This document shows, piece after piece, positions 19,251 to 28,176 of a stretch of 64,000 nt of DNA. Position numbers and translations under genes: made by a program. Position 1 is the first letter of the stretch. Each line of letters begins with the position of its first letter. Location of the stretch: positions 1-64,000 of the forward strand of contig JACRDG010000011.1 in the NCBI GenBank assembly GCA_016218715.1, read 5' to 3'. This stretch comes from Desulfomonile tiedjei. GTDB taxonomy: Bacteria; Desulfobacterota; Desulfomonilia; Desulfomonilales; Desulfomonilaceae. Under the pieces are notes generated by a model that was given only the letters and a program-made list of their open reading frames with translations, did no database searches and had not been told where the DNA came from.

Positions 19251-20426
19251 TCAAGGCTCTTCCTGGTCCAGAGCCGTTTTCAATACGGACACGGCTTTCT
19301 GAAGGTCGGCACGGGTGTGACTGCTCATCAGAGTGAACCGGAGCCTCGCGGTGCCTTCCGGCACCGTTGGATAGCGGATGGCCTGTGCAAACACCCCGCC
19401 CTCGAGGCATGCCCGGCTCATACGCAGGGCGCGGGCAGAATCGCCGACGAGCACCGGCACAATGTGGCTGACCGCGGAAACATGGCCGGGTATCGACTTC
19501 AGGAGTTCGTTGAAGGTTATGGTGTTTTCTTCCAGGGCCGCGCGTCGTCGCTCCCCTTCTTCGGACGAGATCAGCTTCAAAGCGGCGAGCGCGGAGCACA
19601 CCACTGCCGGAGGAGCTGCCGTCGTGTAGATCAGCGAGCGCGCCCGGTTGATCAGAATCTCCATGAGCGGTCTGCTCCCTGCTGCATAAGCTCCGCTGGT
19701 TCCGACCGCCTTGCCCAAGGTCCCCATTTGTATATCCGGCATCACTCCCTGTTGGGAGGCCCAACCTTGCCCTTGCTGCCCGAAAACCCCGGTGGCATGC
19801 GCCTCGTCCACCATGAGGAACGCGCCATGGCGCCGGCAGATAGCGGAGATTTCCCTGAGAGGCGAACGGTGCCCGTCCATGGAGAAGACCGACTCGGTAA
19901 CGACCAGTGTGCGCCGAAAGCCGTTCCCCTGCACGAGGTCTTCCATTCGGTTCAAGTCCAGATGCGGGTAGACAGCGACCTTCGCCCGAGACAACCGACA
20001 TCCGTCTATAATGCTCGCGTGATTGAGCTCGTCAGACACGATGAGATCTTCACAGCCGGTCATTGCGGTGAGGATGCCGACGTTGGCCTGATAGCCGCTC
20101 ACGAAAGCCACCGCGGCTTCGGTCCCCTTCCAGCGCGCGATGAACGCTTCGAGTTCCCGGTGACTTTCGCCGTTGCCCGCAATGAGACGGGATGCGGTCG
20201 AGCCCGCGCCGTACCGCTCTGCGCCAAGCGCATAGGCCTGAATGATGTCCGGATGTGCTGCGAGACTCAGGTAGTTGTTCCCTGAAAAATTGAGGGCCTC
20301 GTGCCCGTTCACCTGGATCGTCCTGCCGGGGAGCCCGGAGACCACCGGCATAACCCGGTACAGGTTTCGGGCACGGAGTTCTTCGAGTTCAGTTGTCCAC
20401 GGGGTTTCGTCTACGAATGTACTCAT
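19251..20426 (-). CDS. bioF: 8-amino-7-oxononanoate synthase (BioF/KBL family)
   Basis: A 391-aa PLP-dependent alpha-oxoamine synthase. The cofactor lysine is in MGTLGKAVGTSGAY, the PLP-ring aspartate in MVDEAHATGVFG, the substrate segment is YGAGSTASRLIAGN, and the C terminus has AIRYPTVPEGTARLRFTLMSSH, closest to BioF. BioF condenses pimeloyl-ACP/CoA with alanine in biotin synthesis. Glycine C-acetyltransferase (Kbl) and related enzymes share most motifs, so the exact substrate carries some doubt; no other bio genes are in the window. ATG 20426 follows GAGAGAGC; an in-frame GTG precedes it at 20429. Confidence 0.82.
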   Translation of the reverse strand: MSTFVDETPWTTELEELRARNLYRVMPVVSGLPGRTIQVNGHEALNFSGNNYLSLAAHPDIIQAYALGAERYGAGSTASRLIAGNGESHRELEAFIARWKGTEAAVAFVSGYQANVGILTAMTGCEDLIVSDELNHASIIDGCRLSRAKVAVYPHLDLNRMEDLVQGNGFRRTLVVTESVFSMDGHRSPLREISAICRRHGAFLMVDEAHATGVFGQQGQGWASQQGVMPDIQMGTLGKAVGTSGAYAAGSRPLMEILINRARSLIYTTAAPPAVVCSALAALKLISSEEGERRRAALEENTITFNELLKSIPGHVSAVSHIVPVLVGDSARALRMSRACLEGGVFAQAIRYPTVPEGTARLRFTLMSSHTRADLQKAVSVLKTALDQEEP

Positions 20427-20628
20427 CACGCTCTCTCAACAATCCCAATGCCGTCCCTATCAGTAGCACACCTGTTCATTGACGGCAATTCTATACGGCC
20501 GTCACTCAAGTGCCTGAAACCGTGTTGACCACGCTCACGAACAATGGCATCATGCATTCTAGACCAAGAATTCCGCTGCCCGGGGCAGAGGCACGCTTCA
20601 TAAGCCCAGAGAACGGCCGAGCAGTAGC

Positions 20629-21474
20629 ATGAAAATAACCTTCTGGGGAACGAGAGGGTCCATAGCATCTCCCGGTCCGGAGACCGTGATTTACGGCGGT
20701 AACACTACGTGCGTCGAGGTCACGCTCGCCTCAGGGCGTACGGTGGTCATTGATGCGGGGACGGGAATGAGGAGGCTGGGCGACTCGTTGGTCGCGCGAG
20801 ACGGACCCTTGAGCATCCACCTGCTGATGACCCACGTGCATTGGGACCACCTGATGGGTTTCCCTTTTTTCGGCCCACTCTATCAATCCCACGCCCTGGT
20901 GACGGTCGATGGATGCAAAAGGGGGCCGGATAGCCTTCGCAAGATTTTCAGCACCAATTACGTGGACGGAACGTGGCCGATAACCTTCGACGACCTCAAA
21001 GCTCATATTCGGCCTTCCCACAAGCTCTTGCGAGGACATCTCTCTCTGGACGACACCTTGATCGAATCACACATGCTGCAGCACCCCCAGGGCGGGCTAG
21101 GATTCAAATTCACGGAGCAATCCGGAAGCTTTGTCTTTCTCACCGACAACGAACTGCTCGAAGAGGGTTGGGCCGGCAGCTCTTTCAAGGATTTTGTACG
21201 ATTCTGCCGTGACGCAGACCTGCTCGTGCACGATTGCCAGTACCTCCCGGAGGAGATGGAAGTCCGCCGCGGATGGGGCCACTCGGACCTGGCATCCGTA
21301 GCCAGGTTGGCCCTCGATGCCGGTGTGAAAAGGCTTTTCGTCTTTCATCACGATCCGTGGAGGACGGATGAGGGGGTTGCCCGAATCGTCGAGCGGATCA
21401 CAGCGATGCTCCACGATTCCGGGTCTGCTACGGTAGCAGAGGCCGCGCGCGAAGGGGTTACGTTGATACTTTAG
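20629..21474 (+). CDS. MBL-fold metallo-hydrolase
   Basis: A 281-aa metallo-beta-lactamase-fold enzyme. The metal-binding motif is THVHWDH (HxHxDH form), with further ligands likely at the His of SHMLQHPQGG, the Asp of FLTDNE and the late His in FVFHHDP. The start FWGTRGSIASPG and GGNTTCVEV are typical of a bacterial subgroup that often carries cyclic-nucleotide or phosphodiesterase-like activity (PhnP/RNase Z-related fold), but the substrate is not established. It is a single gene, divergent from bioF, ending 117 bases before the first liv-type binding protein. Confidence 0.85.
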   Translation: MKITFWGTRGSIASPGPETVIYGGNTTCVEVTLASGRTVVIDAGTGMRRLGDSLVARDGPLSIHLLMTHVHWDHLMGFPFFGPLYQSHALVTVDGCKRGPDSLRKIFSTNYVDGTWPITFDDLKAHIRPSHKLLRGHLSLDDTLIESHMLQHPQGGLGFKFTEQSGSFVFLTDNELLEEGWAGSSFKDFVRFCRDADLLVHDCQYLPEEMEVRRGWGHSDLASVARLALDAGVKRLFVFHHDPWRTDEGVARIVERITAMLHDSGSATVAEAAREGVTLIL

Positions 21475-21591
21475 TGCAGTGTACCGGTCATTCTTTTTCA
21501 CGAGCCGGGTACCGGGAATTTCGTCCGCTCTCTCGGATCCGGCGTGCAACGTCACCGTATAGGCCAAACCGATTACCAAGGAGGTTGAGTT

Positions 21592-22863
21592 ATGAGAAGG
21601 CTCATGGTTGTGGCAGCGTTGATTCTGATCTCAGCGATGGTCGCGGTTACCCCAGTCCCTGCCCAGGAACCGATCCTTGTAGGGGTCCCCACCTCGCTCA
21701 CCGCACTTGAAGGGCGGGAATCGCTGAAGGCCGTCGAAATGGCCGTAGAGGAAATCAACGGCAAAGGCGGGGTCAACGTCGGAGGGAGCAAGCGACCGAT
21801 AAAGATCGAAACCATCGACCTCCGGGATTCGTCGCCGGGAGTGCCGGTGCAGGAGGCGCTCCTCGGGCTGGAGAAGATAATTACCGACAAGAAGGTGAAC
21901 GCGATCGTGGTAGGGCCATTCCGGTCGGAGGCACTTATTGCAGGGATGGACATTCTCGCCAGGTACAAGGTCCCGATGCTGGGGACTATTGCCATGTCGC
22001 CGAAATCCGAAGAGAAGGTGAAGGGCGATCCGGAGAAGTACAAATACTGCTTCCGCGTCTGCCTCAATGCCAAGTACCTGGTGGGGTACCTGGCGAGGAC
22101 CCTCGGTTTTCTGGGAACCGAGTTCGGGTTCAAGAAGCTCTTCGTCATGCACCAGGACGTGGACTGGGCCCGTCTCACCGGTGATTTCACCGCGAAGGTC
22201 GCATCAGAGAAGATGGGCTGGGAAATCGTCGGAACGCAAGCCTATCCGACCGGGGCTTCGGACTTCTCCTCGGGCCTCATCAAGGCCAAGACTGTCGGCA
22301 CGCAGGTGATTATGCCCGTGTTTGACATGCCCCAGAGCGGTATTCTCCTGAAGCAGTGGCAGACCATGCAGATTCCGGTTATGCTCATGGGATTCATCTC
22401 CCCCATGGCAGGGCCAGGCGCGTGGAAGACCTTCGAAGGGAAGATCGGCGGGCTGCTCAACACGACCTTCGAGATCGGCAGTGCGATCCCCACCGAGAAA
22501 TACGCGCCGGCAAAGAAGTTCTACGATGCTTATGAAAAGAAATATGGCGCTCCCATGGAGGCGGGGCACGGCCCGGCCCCCTCATACGATGCCATATTCA
22601 TCCTGGCGGAGGCCATTGAAAGAGCAGGCTCGCTCGATCCCGAAAAGCTCGTGGCTGAACTGAAAAAGACCGATCGCCAGGGAGTGATCGGAAAAATCAA
22701 GTTCGACGAGGGGAATCAGGTCATTTACGGCGACGATCCGTCGAAAACGGCGACCGGATGCGTGGCCCAGTGGACCCCTGAAGGTAAACGAGTCATCGTA
22801 TGGCCCGCTGCACTGGCAGAGGGGAAGATCCAGCTCCCCGTTTGGGTCAAACCCGCGAAGTGA
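21592..22863 (+). CDS. Branched-chain-type ABC transporter substrate-binding protein, copy 1
   Basis: A 423-aa periplasmic binding protein (Peripla_BP_6/LivK-like type I fold). It has a signal peptide to about residue 24 (VTPVPAQ). The mature part opens with VGVPTSLTALEGRESLKAVE and VNVGGSKRPIKIETIDLRDS, typical of HAAT-family receptors for amino acids, amides or aromatic/organic acids. The ATG follows AAGGAGG. It is about 90% identical (37 differences over ~393 aligned residues, counted by eye) to the copy at 25744, which heads the transporter operon. It lies just upstream of the kinase gene, with a strong hairpin between the two. Confidence 0.9.
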   Translation: MRRLMVVAALILISAMVAVTPVPAQEPILVGVPTSLTALEGRESLKAVEMAVEEINGKGGVNVGGSKRPIKIETIDLRDSSPGVPVQEALLGLEKIITDKKVNAIVVGPFRSEALIAGMDILARYKVPMLGTIAMSPKSEEKVKGDPEKYKYCFRVCLNAKYLVGYLARTLGFLGTEFGFKKLFVMHQDVDWARLTGDFTAKVASEKMGWEIVGTQAYPTGASDFSSGLIKAKTVGTQVIMPVFDMPQSGILLKQWQTMQIPVMLMGFISPMAGPGAWKTFEGKIGGLLNTTFEIGSAIPTEKYAPAKKFYDAYEKKYGAPMEAGHGPAPSYDAIFILAEAIERAGSLDPEKLVAELKKTDRQGVIGKIKFDEGNQVIYGDDPSKTATGCVAQWTPEGKRVIVWPAALAEGKIQLPVWVKPAK

Positions 22864-22907
22864 TCCAAGGCTACTTCAGTATTTGCCATGTTTCTTGACC
22901 GTTTTCC

Positions 22908-22938
22908 CGAACCGCTGGGGGACTCTCCCGGCGGTTCG
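22908..22938 (+). terminator. Hairpin between binding-protein copy 1 and the histidine kinase
   Basis: CGAACCGC (22908-22915) pairs with GCGGTTCG (22931-22938); inner GGGG and CTCCC can extend the stem. No U tract follows, so it may be an attenuator or a 3' stabiliser of the binding-protein mRNA. Its right arm covers a possible GTG start of the kinase frame. Confidence 0.55.
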
Positions 22939-22961
22939 TGGTTCCGCCCTCGGACGCAAGT

Positions 22962-24656
22962 ATGAAAGGTATGAAGAAAAGCAGCGACGAGTTGGTTACC
23001 GAACTGGAAGAAATGCGCGCGCGGGTGGCTCAACTGGAGCGCGCGGAATCCGAACTGAGACGAGTGGCGGAAACCCTGCAACAATCGGAAATGAAATTCA
23101 GAAAAATCACCGAAAAATCGATCGTCGGGGTGTATCTGATCCAGGATGAGCTTTTCCGCTATGTGAATCCCCACATGGCGGAGATTTTCGGCTTTGAGGT
23201 TGAGGACCTTATCAACAAGAGAGGACCGAAGGACGTGGTTTTCAGCGAGGACTGGCCTCTGGTTGAAGGCCACCTCAAGGCACGGCTTGCCGGCAAGATG
23301 GAAGCCATCAACTACCAGTTCAGAGGCGTTACGAGCAGCGGAGAGGTCGTACACCAGGAGGTCTACGGCTCGAGAATGGATTACAACGGCCGCCCCGCGG
23401 TTATCGGCACCCTGGTGGACATTACCCGTCGCGTGGGGCTGGAGCGTAATCTGGAAATTCAGTTGAAGAAGTTTCAGGCCCTCTATCACCTCGCGGTGGC
23501 CATGACCGCGGAGCGCAGTGTCGAAAAGAGCCTCGCACTGGTGGTCGAAAAGAGCCGCCAGTTGCTGGGCGCGGATGTGGGGTTCATTGCCCTGCGGCGG
23601 GACGACCGCGCCGGACTGCCGTTCCGCACCGTTTCCGGGGCCAGGACACAAGACTTCAAGGGATTGAAGCTGCCTCCTGCAACAGAGTGCGAAGGAAATG
23701 CGATTCAGACCGGTCAAGGAGAGTTTCTGAATGGCTATTTCCATAAGCTCGAGCAGGCTTTCCCGGATCAGATCCATGCAGAGGGCCTGGTTTCCGGATT
23801 GGCCGTGTCTGTCAATATCGGGGTGACGAACCTCGGCATCCTCTGCATCTGCGACCGCAGCGAGACGCTCTACACCGAATCGCAAATGGAGACGCTCTCG
23901 CTCATGGGGAATCTTGCTGCACTCGAGATTACGCGGAGGCAGGCGGAAGGAGCGCTGGCACATTCGGAAAAGCAGTTGCGGTCGCTCTCTTCCCAGCTCC
24001 TGACCGCACAGGAGCAGGAGCGGAAACGAGTGGCTCAAGAACTTCACGATGGGATCGGACAATCGCTGACCGCGCTGAAGTTCGAGGTGGAGAATGCCAT
24101 CAGAAAAATGTCCGACAACTCCACTCCCATAGACTGGGGCCCCCTGCAAACCATTGTCCCGCACATACAGGACGTTATCGAAGAAGTAGGCCGAATAGCC
24201 ATGGACTTGAGACCGTCTATCCTGGATGACCTCGGTGTGTTGGCCACCGTTGGCTGGCTTTGTCGAGACTTCCAGCGAACGTGTTTGGACATCCGTGTCG
24301 AAAAGCTTGTCGACCTGGCAGAAGACGACGTGCAGGAACACCAGAAAATCGTAATCTTCCGCGTCCTTCAGGAGGCGCTCAATAACGTGGCCAAACACAG
24401 CCGCGCCCGCCTGGTACGGGTCGGCCTGCACAAGAAAAATGGGCGGATCGAATTATCGATCCAAGATGACGGTGTGGGATTCAACTGTCACGCGAAGAGC
24501 ACCGACGCCACCTCACGCAGAGGCTTCGGCCTGGCCAGCATGAAAGAGCGGACCCGGCTCTCAGGTGGCTCGTTGTCGGTAAAGGCGAAGAAAGGCGCAG
24601 GGACGACGGTCAGGGCGATCTGGCCGGCAGCGGCTGAGGGATCCGCTACTGAATAA
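22962..24656 (+). CDS. Soluble PAS-GAF sensor histidine kinase (NarL/HisKA_3 type)
   Basis: A 564-aa kinase with no membrane segment, so it senses a cytoplasmic signal. An N-terminal coiled coil (about 5-40) leads to a PAS domain (~45-165) and a GAF domain (~180-325), then a HisKA_3 dimerisation domain with phospho-accepting His362 in QELHDGIGQ, and an HATPase domain with N box LQEALNNVAKHS and G box DDGVGF. ATG 22962 is preferred to the upstream GTG at 22938, which lies in a hairpin; neither has a clear ribosome site. Its presumed partner is the convergent NarL-type regulator, whose 3' end overlaps this gene by 11 bases. Confidence 0.9.
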   Translation: MKGMKKSSDELVTELEEMRARVAQLERAESELRRVAETLQQSEMKFRKITEKSIVGVYLIQDELFRYVNPHMAEIFGFEVEDLINKRGPKDVVFSEDWPLVEGHLKARLAGKMEAINYQFRGVTSSGEVVHQEVYGSRMDYNGRPAVIGTLVDITRRVGLERNLEIQLKKFQALYHLAVAMTAERSVEKSLALVVEKSRQLLGADVGFIALRRDDRAGLPFRTVSGARTQDFKGLKLPPATECEGNAIQTGQGEFLNGYFHKLEQAFPDQIHAEGLVSGLAVSVNIGVTNLGILCICDRSETLYTESQMETLSLMGNLAALEITRRQAEGALAHSEKQLRSLSSQLLTAQEQERKRVAQELHDGIGQSLTALKFEVENAIRKMSDNSTPIDWGPLQTIVPHIQDVIEEVGRIAMDLRPSILDDLGVLATVGWLCRDFQRTCLDIRVEKLVDLAEDDVQEHQKIVIFRVLQEALNNVAKHSRARLVRVGLHKKNGRIELSIQDDGVGFNCHAKSTDATSRRGFGLASMKERTRLSGGSLSVKAKKGAGTTVRAIWPAAAEGSATE

Positions 24657-25299
24657 TCCTGTTTTCTATGGCAAAGGCGGTGAGCGCCGCAGCACTGTGG
24701 AGATCCAGCTTCTTCATGAGATTGGACCGGTGGGTTTCGGCGGTCTTGACACTGATGTAGAGGCGCTCGGCGATCTCCCTGTTCTTGTAACCCTCGGCCA
24801 CGAGACGGAGTATTTCTCTCTCCCGCGGGGTGAGACTGTCCATCGATGACCTTCGCTTGAGGGCCTTTTTCCCCTCCAGGTATCCCCCGAGCACCACCTG
24901 AGACACTGCAGGACTGAGGTACGTCTCTCCTCGCAGCACCGTCTTTATGGCCGAAACCAGCTCGGCATGGCTGACGTACTTGAGCGCGTACCCGTCAGCC
25001 CCCGCCTGAAGCGTTGCGAGTATATATTCCTCGTTCTTGTGGACCGTCAGTACCAGGATCTTCGTGTCCGGCGAATGCTCTCGTATCCTTCGGATCGCCT
25101 CGAGGCCGTCCATCCGGGGCATGGAAATGTCCATCAATACCAGATCCGGCCTTAGCTTCTCGATGCATTGCACGGCCTGCAAGCCGTTCTCCGCCTCTCC
25201 CACGATCTCGAAATCGGGATCGGAGGTGAGAAGGGACCGCAATCCTTCTCTGATTATCGTGTGGTCTTCTGCTATGACGATGCGGCTCTTCGCAGGCAT
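24646..25299 (-). CDS. NarL/FixJ-family response regulator
   Basis: A 217-aa regulator. The receiver domain (1-120) has acidic residues Glu11-Asp12, phospho-acceptor Asp57 in LVLMDISMP, Thr in VLTVHKN and Lys in ALKYVSHAE. The C-terminal LuxR-type helix-turn-helix reads LTPREREILRLVAEGYKNRE then AERLYISVKTAETH. It faces the HisKA_3 kinase gene and overlaps its 3' end by 11 bases, so each transcript is antisense to the other's end. Its own promoter must lie in the 444-base region shared with the second binding-protein gene. It probably controls the flanking transporter genes. Confidence 0.93.
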   Translation of the reverse strand: MPAKSRIVIAEDHTIIREGLRSLLTSDPDFEIVGEAENGLQAVQCIEKLRPDLVLMDISMPRMDGLEAIRRIREHSPDTKILVLTVHKNEEYILATLQAGADGYALKYVSHAELVSAIKTVLRGETYLSPAVSQVVLGGYLEGKKALKRRSSMDSLTPREREILRLVAEGYKNREIAERLYISVKTAETHRSNLMKKLDLHSAAALTAFAIENRIIQ

Positions 25300-25477
25300 T
25301 TCACGCTGTCCAAGAATATCCCGGTGTGTTGGCTAGGCGGCTGCAGAGTCTACAGGATTACCCCTACTGGGAGGCCGACCTCTCGAAAGGCTTAGTTTAC
25401 ACCGGGATCGGGCTGTCGGCAAGCCGAAAGCGAGCCACTCCGCCGCGGGCCGTCTCTCCGATTTCCCTAGTGTGAAT

Positions 25478-25509
25478 ATACGGTATTCGAGAAGAGAAAT
25501 ACGGCAATT
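25478..25509 (+). promoter_or_regulatory. Candidate response-regulator sites: 21-bp-spaced direct repeat
   Basis: ATACGGTATT (25478-25487) and ATACGGCAATT (25499-25509) start 21 bases apart, two turns of the helix on the same face, and end 6 bases before the -35 box at 25516. This is a plausible activator site for the adjacent NarL-type regulator. Confidence 0.45.
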
Positions 25510-25515
25510 ACAGGA

Positions 25516-25545
25516 TTTACAGCCTTCACGGATCGAATCTATAGT
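25516..25545 (+). promoter_or_regulatory. Candidate promoter of the second liv-type operon
   Basis: TTTACA (25516-25521) and TATAGT (25540-25545) with an 18-base spacer; both boxes match 5 of 6 consensus bases. The start would leave a leader of nearly 200 bases before the binding-protein ATG at 25744, in a gap (25300-25743) that holds no gene. Confidence 0.55.
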
Positions 25546-25743
25546 GTTCCCCATGGTGAAAGCTGGAATCGGTGACAACTTATGGCGCGGCGCAGAGAGT
25601 CAATTATATGTCGTGCCAATCACCTGCTTATACAGCCTGATGTTAGGTGCTCAGGCAAGGAAATCGGCTCTGAACCGAAGAAAAAGCGCGGTCTATCCAG
25701 TTCGCATGGATGAAAACTGTACTACGGAATGAGAGGCGATAAC

Positions 25744-27018
25744 ATGAGAAGAATCCTGCTGCTTGCCGTCATCTTCTTGATCGGTTCCACAAACTGGTGC
25801 GCTGAGCCAGCTTTTTGTGCAGACGCGATCGCACTTGGAGTCCCTACCTCGCTCACCGCACTTGAGGGCAGGGAGTCCCTCCGGGCTGTCGAAATGGCCG
25901 TAGAGGAAATCAACGCCAAAGGCGGGGTCAACGTCGGCGGGAAAAAACTGCCGATAAAGATTGAGACCATCGACCTCCGGGATTCCTCGCCGGGAGTGCC
26001 GGTGCAGGAAGCGCTCCTCGGGCTGGAGAAGATCATCACCGACAAGAAGGTGAACGCGATCGTGGTCGGGCCTTTCCGGTCGGAGGCGCTTATTGCAGGG
26101 ATGGACCTCCTGGCCAAGTACAAGGTCCCCATGCTGGGAACCATCGCAATGTCCCCCAAGTCTGAAGAGAAGGTGAAGGGGGACCCGGAGAAGTACAAGT
26201 ACTGTTTTCGTGTTTGCCTCAACTCCAAATATCTCGTGGGATACCTGGCGAAGACTCTCGGATTCATGGGGACGGAGTTCGGGTTCAAGAAGCTCTTCGT
26301 CATGCACCAGGACGTGGACTGGGCCCGCCTCACGGGTGAATTCACCGCGAAGGTCGTATCGGAGAAGATGGGATGGGAAATCGTCGGCACCCAATCTTAC
26401 CCGACCGGCGCTTCGGACTTCTCCGCAGGCCTGATCAAGGCCAAGACCCTCGGCGCGCAGGTGATCATGCCTGTGTTTGACATGCCCCAGAGCGGCATAC
26501 TCCTGAAGCAGTGGCAGTCCATGCAGATTCCGGTTATGCAGATGGGGTTCATTTCACCCATGGCCGGACCGGGCGCGTGGAAGACCTTCGAAGGGAAGAT
26601 CGGCGGGCTCCTCAACACGACCTTCGAGATAGGGAGCGCGATCCCCACCGAGAAATACGCCGCGGCAAAGAACTTCTACGACGCCTATCAGAAGAAATAC
26701 GGCGTTCCCATGGAAGCTGGACACGGCCCGGCCCCCTCGTACGATGCGGTGCACATCCTGGCCGCGGCCATTGAAAGGGCCGGAACGCTCGATTCGGACA
26801 AGGTGGTGGCTGAACTGAAGAAGACCGATCATGCCGGGGTGATCGGGCGAATCAAGTTTGATGAAGGGAATCAGGTCATCTACGGTGACGATCCCACCAC
26901 AAGCGCGACCGGCTGCGTGGCCCAGTGGACCCCTGAGGGGAAGCGAGTCATCGTGTGGCCCGCTTCGCTGGCAGAAGGGAAGATCCAACTCCCAGGGTGG
27001 ATCAAACCTGCGAAGTGA
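25744..27018 (+). CDS. Branched-chain-type ABC transporter substrate-binding protein, copy 2
   Basis: A 424-aa periplasmic receptor, a close paralogue of the protein at 21592. The signal peptide differs (MRRILLLAVIFLIGSTNWCA...FCADA) while the mature parts are nearly the same, including FRSEALIAGMDLLAKYK and the FDMPQSGILLKQWQ region near the ligand cleft. Differences concentrate in a few surface segments and the last third (for example DAVHILAAA for DAIFILAEA). It heads the apparent transporter operon (receptor, two permeases, two ATPases, acyl-CoA ligase). The ATG at 25744 has GAGAGGCG upstream. A 13-bp inverted repeat follows the gene. Confidence 0.9.
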   Translation: MRRILLLAVIFLIGSTNWCAEPAFCADAIALGVPTSLTALEGRESLRAVEMAVEEINAKGGVNVGGKKLPIKIETIDLRDSSPGVPVQEALLGLEKIITDKKVNAIVVGPFRSEALIAGMDLLAKYKVPMLGTIAMSPKSEEKVKGDPEKYKYCFRVCLNSKYLVGYLAKTLGFMGTEFGFKKLFVMHQDVDWARLTGEFTAKVVSEKMGWEIVGTQSYPTGASDFSAGLIKAKTLGAQVIMPVFDMPQSGILLKQWQSMQIPVMQMGFISPMAGPGAWKTFEGKIGGLLNTTFEIGSAIPTEKYAAAKNFYDAYQKKYGVPMEAGHGPAPSYDAVHILAAAIERAGTLDSDKVVAELKKTDHAGVIGRIKFDEGNQVIYGDDPTTSATGCVAQWTPEGKRVIVWPASLAEGKIQLPGWIKPAK

Positions 27019-27118
27019 TCGCGGCCGACCGAGGTCAAGATTGGGTCGAACTCCGGACATGAGGCGAGGGCGCCAGTGGCGCGATCGAAAGTTTCCTGAT
27101 AGAATTAATACGAAAACG

Positions 27119-27172
27119 TAACCGTTCGCCGGGACAAACGTAGTCCCCAGAAAGGACGACGGCGAACGGTTA
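27119..27172. repeat. 13-bp inverted repeat between binding protein and permease genes
   Basis: TAACCGTTCGCCG (27119-27131) and CGGCGAACGGTTA (27160-27172) are perfect complements; the 28-base interior can form a small hairpin of its own (GGAC with GTCC). No U tract follows. It could stabilise the upstream receptor mRNA end or partly stop transcription before livH. Confidence 0.7.
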
Positions 27173-27262
27173 CACAACGAGACTCTGTACACATTCCTTA
27201 AGGCCGGTCCTTTCCATGAATTGCCGGCTCATGGCCTTGCGGTCGCTCAGAGAGGAATCCCG

Positions 27263-28135
27263 ATGCTTGAAGTGACTCTGATTTATGGGTTCGTCAACAG
27301 CGTCATTTTGGCTCTGGTCGCTCTAGGATTCAGCCTGACCTTTGGCATCAGCGGGGTCTCCAACTTCGCGTACGGCGCGATGTACGTGCTGGCGGGCTAT
27401 GTGGTCTGGATCTTGATGCACAAGCTTGCCATTCCTTTTTTTGCCGCTGCGGCCCTTTCGGTGGTGCTGACGGCCGGGCTCGGAGCGGCTCTGTATTGGT
27501 TCGTACTACTTCGGGTCCGAGGGATGGTGCTCTCCGAGGTGATCGCCACCTTCGGGGTAGGGCTGGCCATCCTGGAGCTGTTCCGGTACCTGGGTTTCAC
27601 GGGGTTTGAGTACACGCTCCCTTCCTTCACCGACGGCAGCATAATGATCGGCAGCACCTATCTTGATTACCAGAGGGTGTGGATTGTGGGGGTCGGGGTC
27701 TTTCTCGCAGTGGGTCTCTATTTCTTTACTCATTACACAAAGTTGGGATTGGCATTCCGGGGGATCGCTCAGGAAGAGAAGACCGCACTCTCTTTGGGGA
27801 TCAATTCGGACAGGGTCGCGGGAATCAGCGTGGCATTCGGGTCGGGGCTGGCAGCGGTTGCGGCAATCCTCATCCTCCCTCGCGGAACGATTTCCGTGAA
27901 TGAAGGATACGACGTGCTGATCAACGCCATGGCAGTCTGCATCATCGGCGGGTTAGGTAGCACCCCCGGCGTGATCGTCGCCTCATTCATTATAGGATAC
28001 GCGCAGATGATCACCGACACGTTCCTGGGACCGCACTGGAAGATGATTGTCTCGCTCGTAGCCATTCTCCTGATCCTGGTGATCAAACCGTCCGGGCTGT
28101 TCGGCAAGCAGAAGGAATTGGAAGAACGCATGTAA
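27263..28135 (+). CDS. livH: ABC transporter permease, LivH family
   Basis: A 290-aa inner-membrane permease with about eight hydrophobic segments. The family start MLEVTLIYGFVNSVILALVA, the motif GFSLTFGISGVSNFAYGAMY and the EAA-like cytoplasmic segment GLAFRGIAQEEKTALSLGIN are typical of LivH-type subunits. It pairs with the LivM-like subunit downstream to form the transmembrane channel of a hydrophobic amino acid/organic acid importer. ATG 27263 follows AGAGAGG; the longer frame from 27221 has no ribosome site. The symbol denotes family, not a proven leucine substrate. Confidence 0.9.
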   Translation: MLEVTLIYGFVNSVILALVALGFSLTFGISGVSNFAYGAMYVLAGYVVWILMHKLAIPFFAAAALSVVLTAGLGAALYWFVLLRVRGMVLSEVIATFGVGLAILELFRYLGFTGFEYTLPSFTDGSIMIGSTYLDYQRVWIVGVGVFLAVGLYFFTHYTKLGLAFRGIAQEEKTALSLGINSDRVAGISVAFGSGLAAVAAILILPRGTISVNEGYDVLINAMAVCIIGGLGSTPGVIVASFIIGYAQMITDTFLGPHWKMIVSLVAILLILVIKPSGLFGKQKELEERM

Positions 28136-28176
28136 TAGGCGGTCGCTCACGATAGATCCTGACGACACAAACCGGG

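Noticed and set aside
18216-20285. 689-codon open frame on + across the coxE/coxD/bioF genes
   Set aside because: It runs antisense to three well-supported genes on -, has no protein family features and is a GC-rich shadow frame.
22725-24431. 568-codon open frame on - opposite the histidine kinase
   Set aside because: It is antisense to clear PAS, GAF, HisKA_3 and HATPase motifs and shows no recognisable domain.
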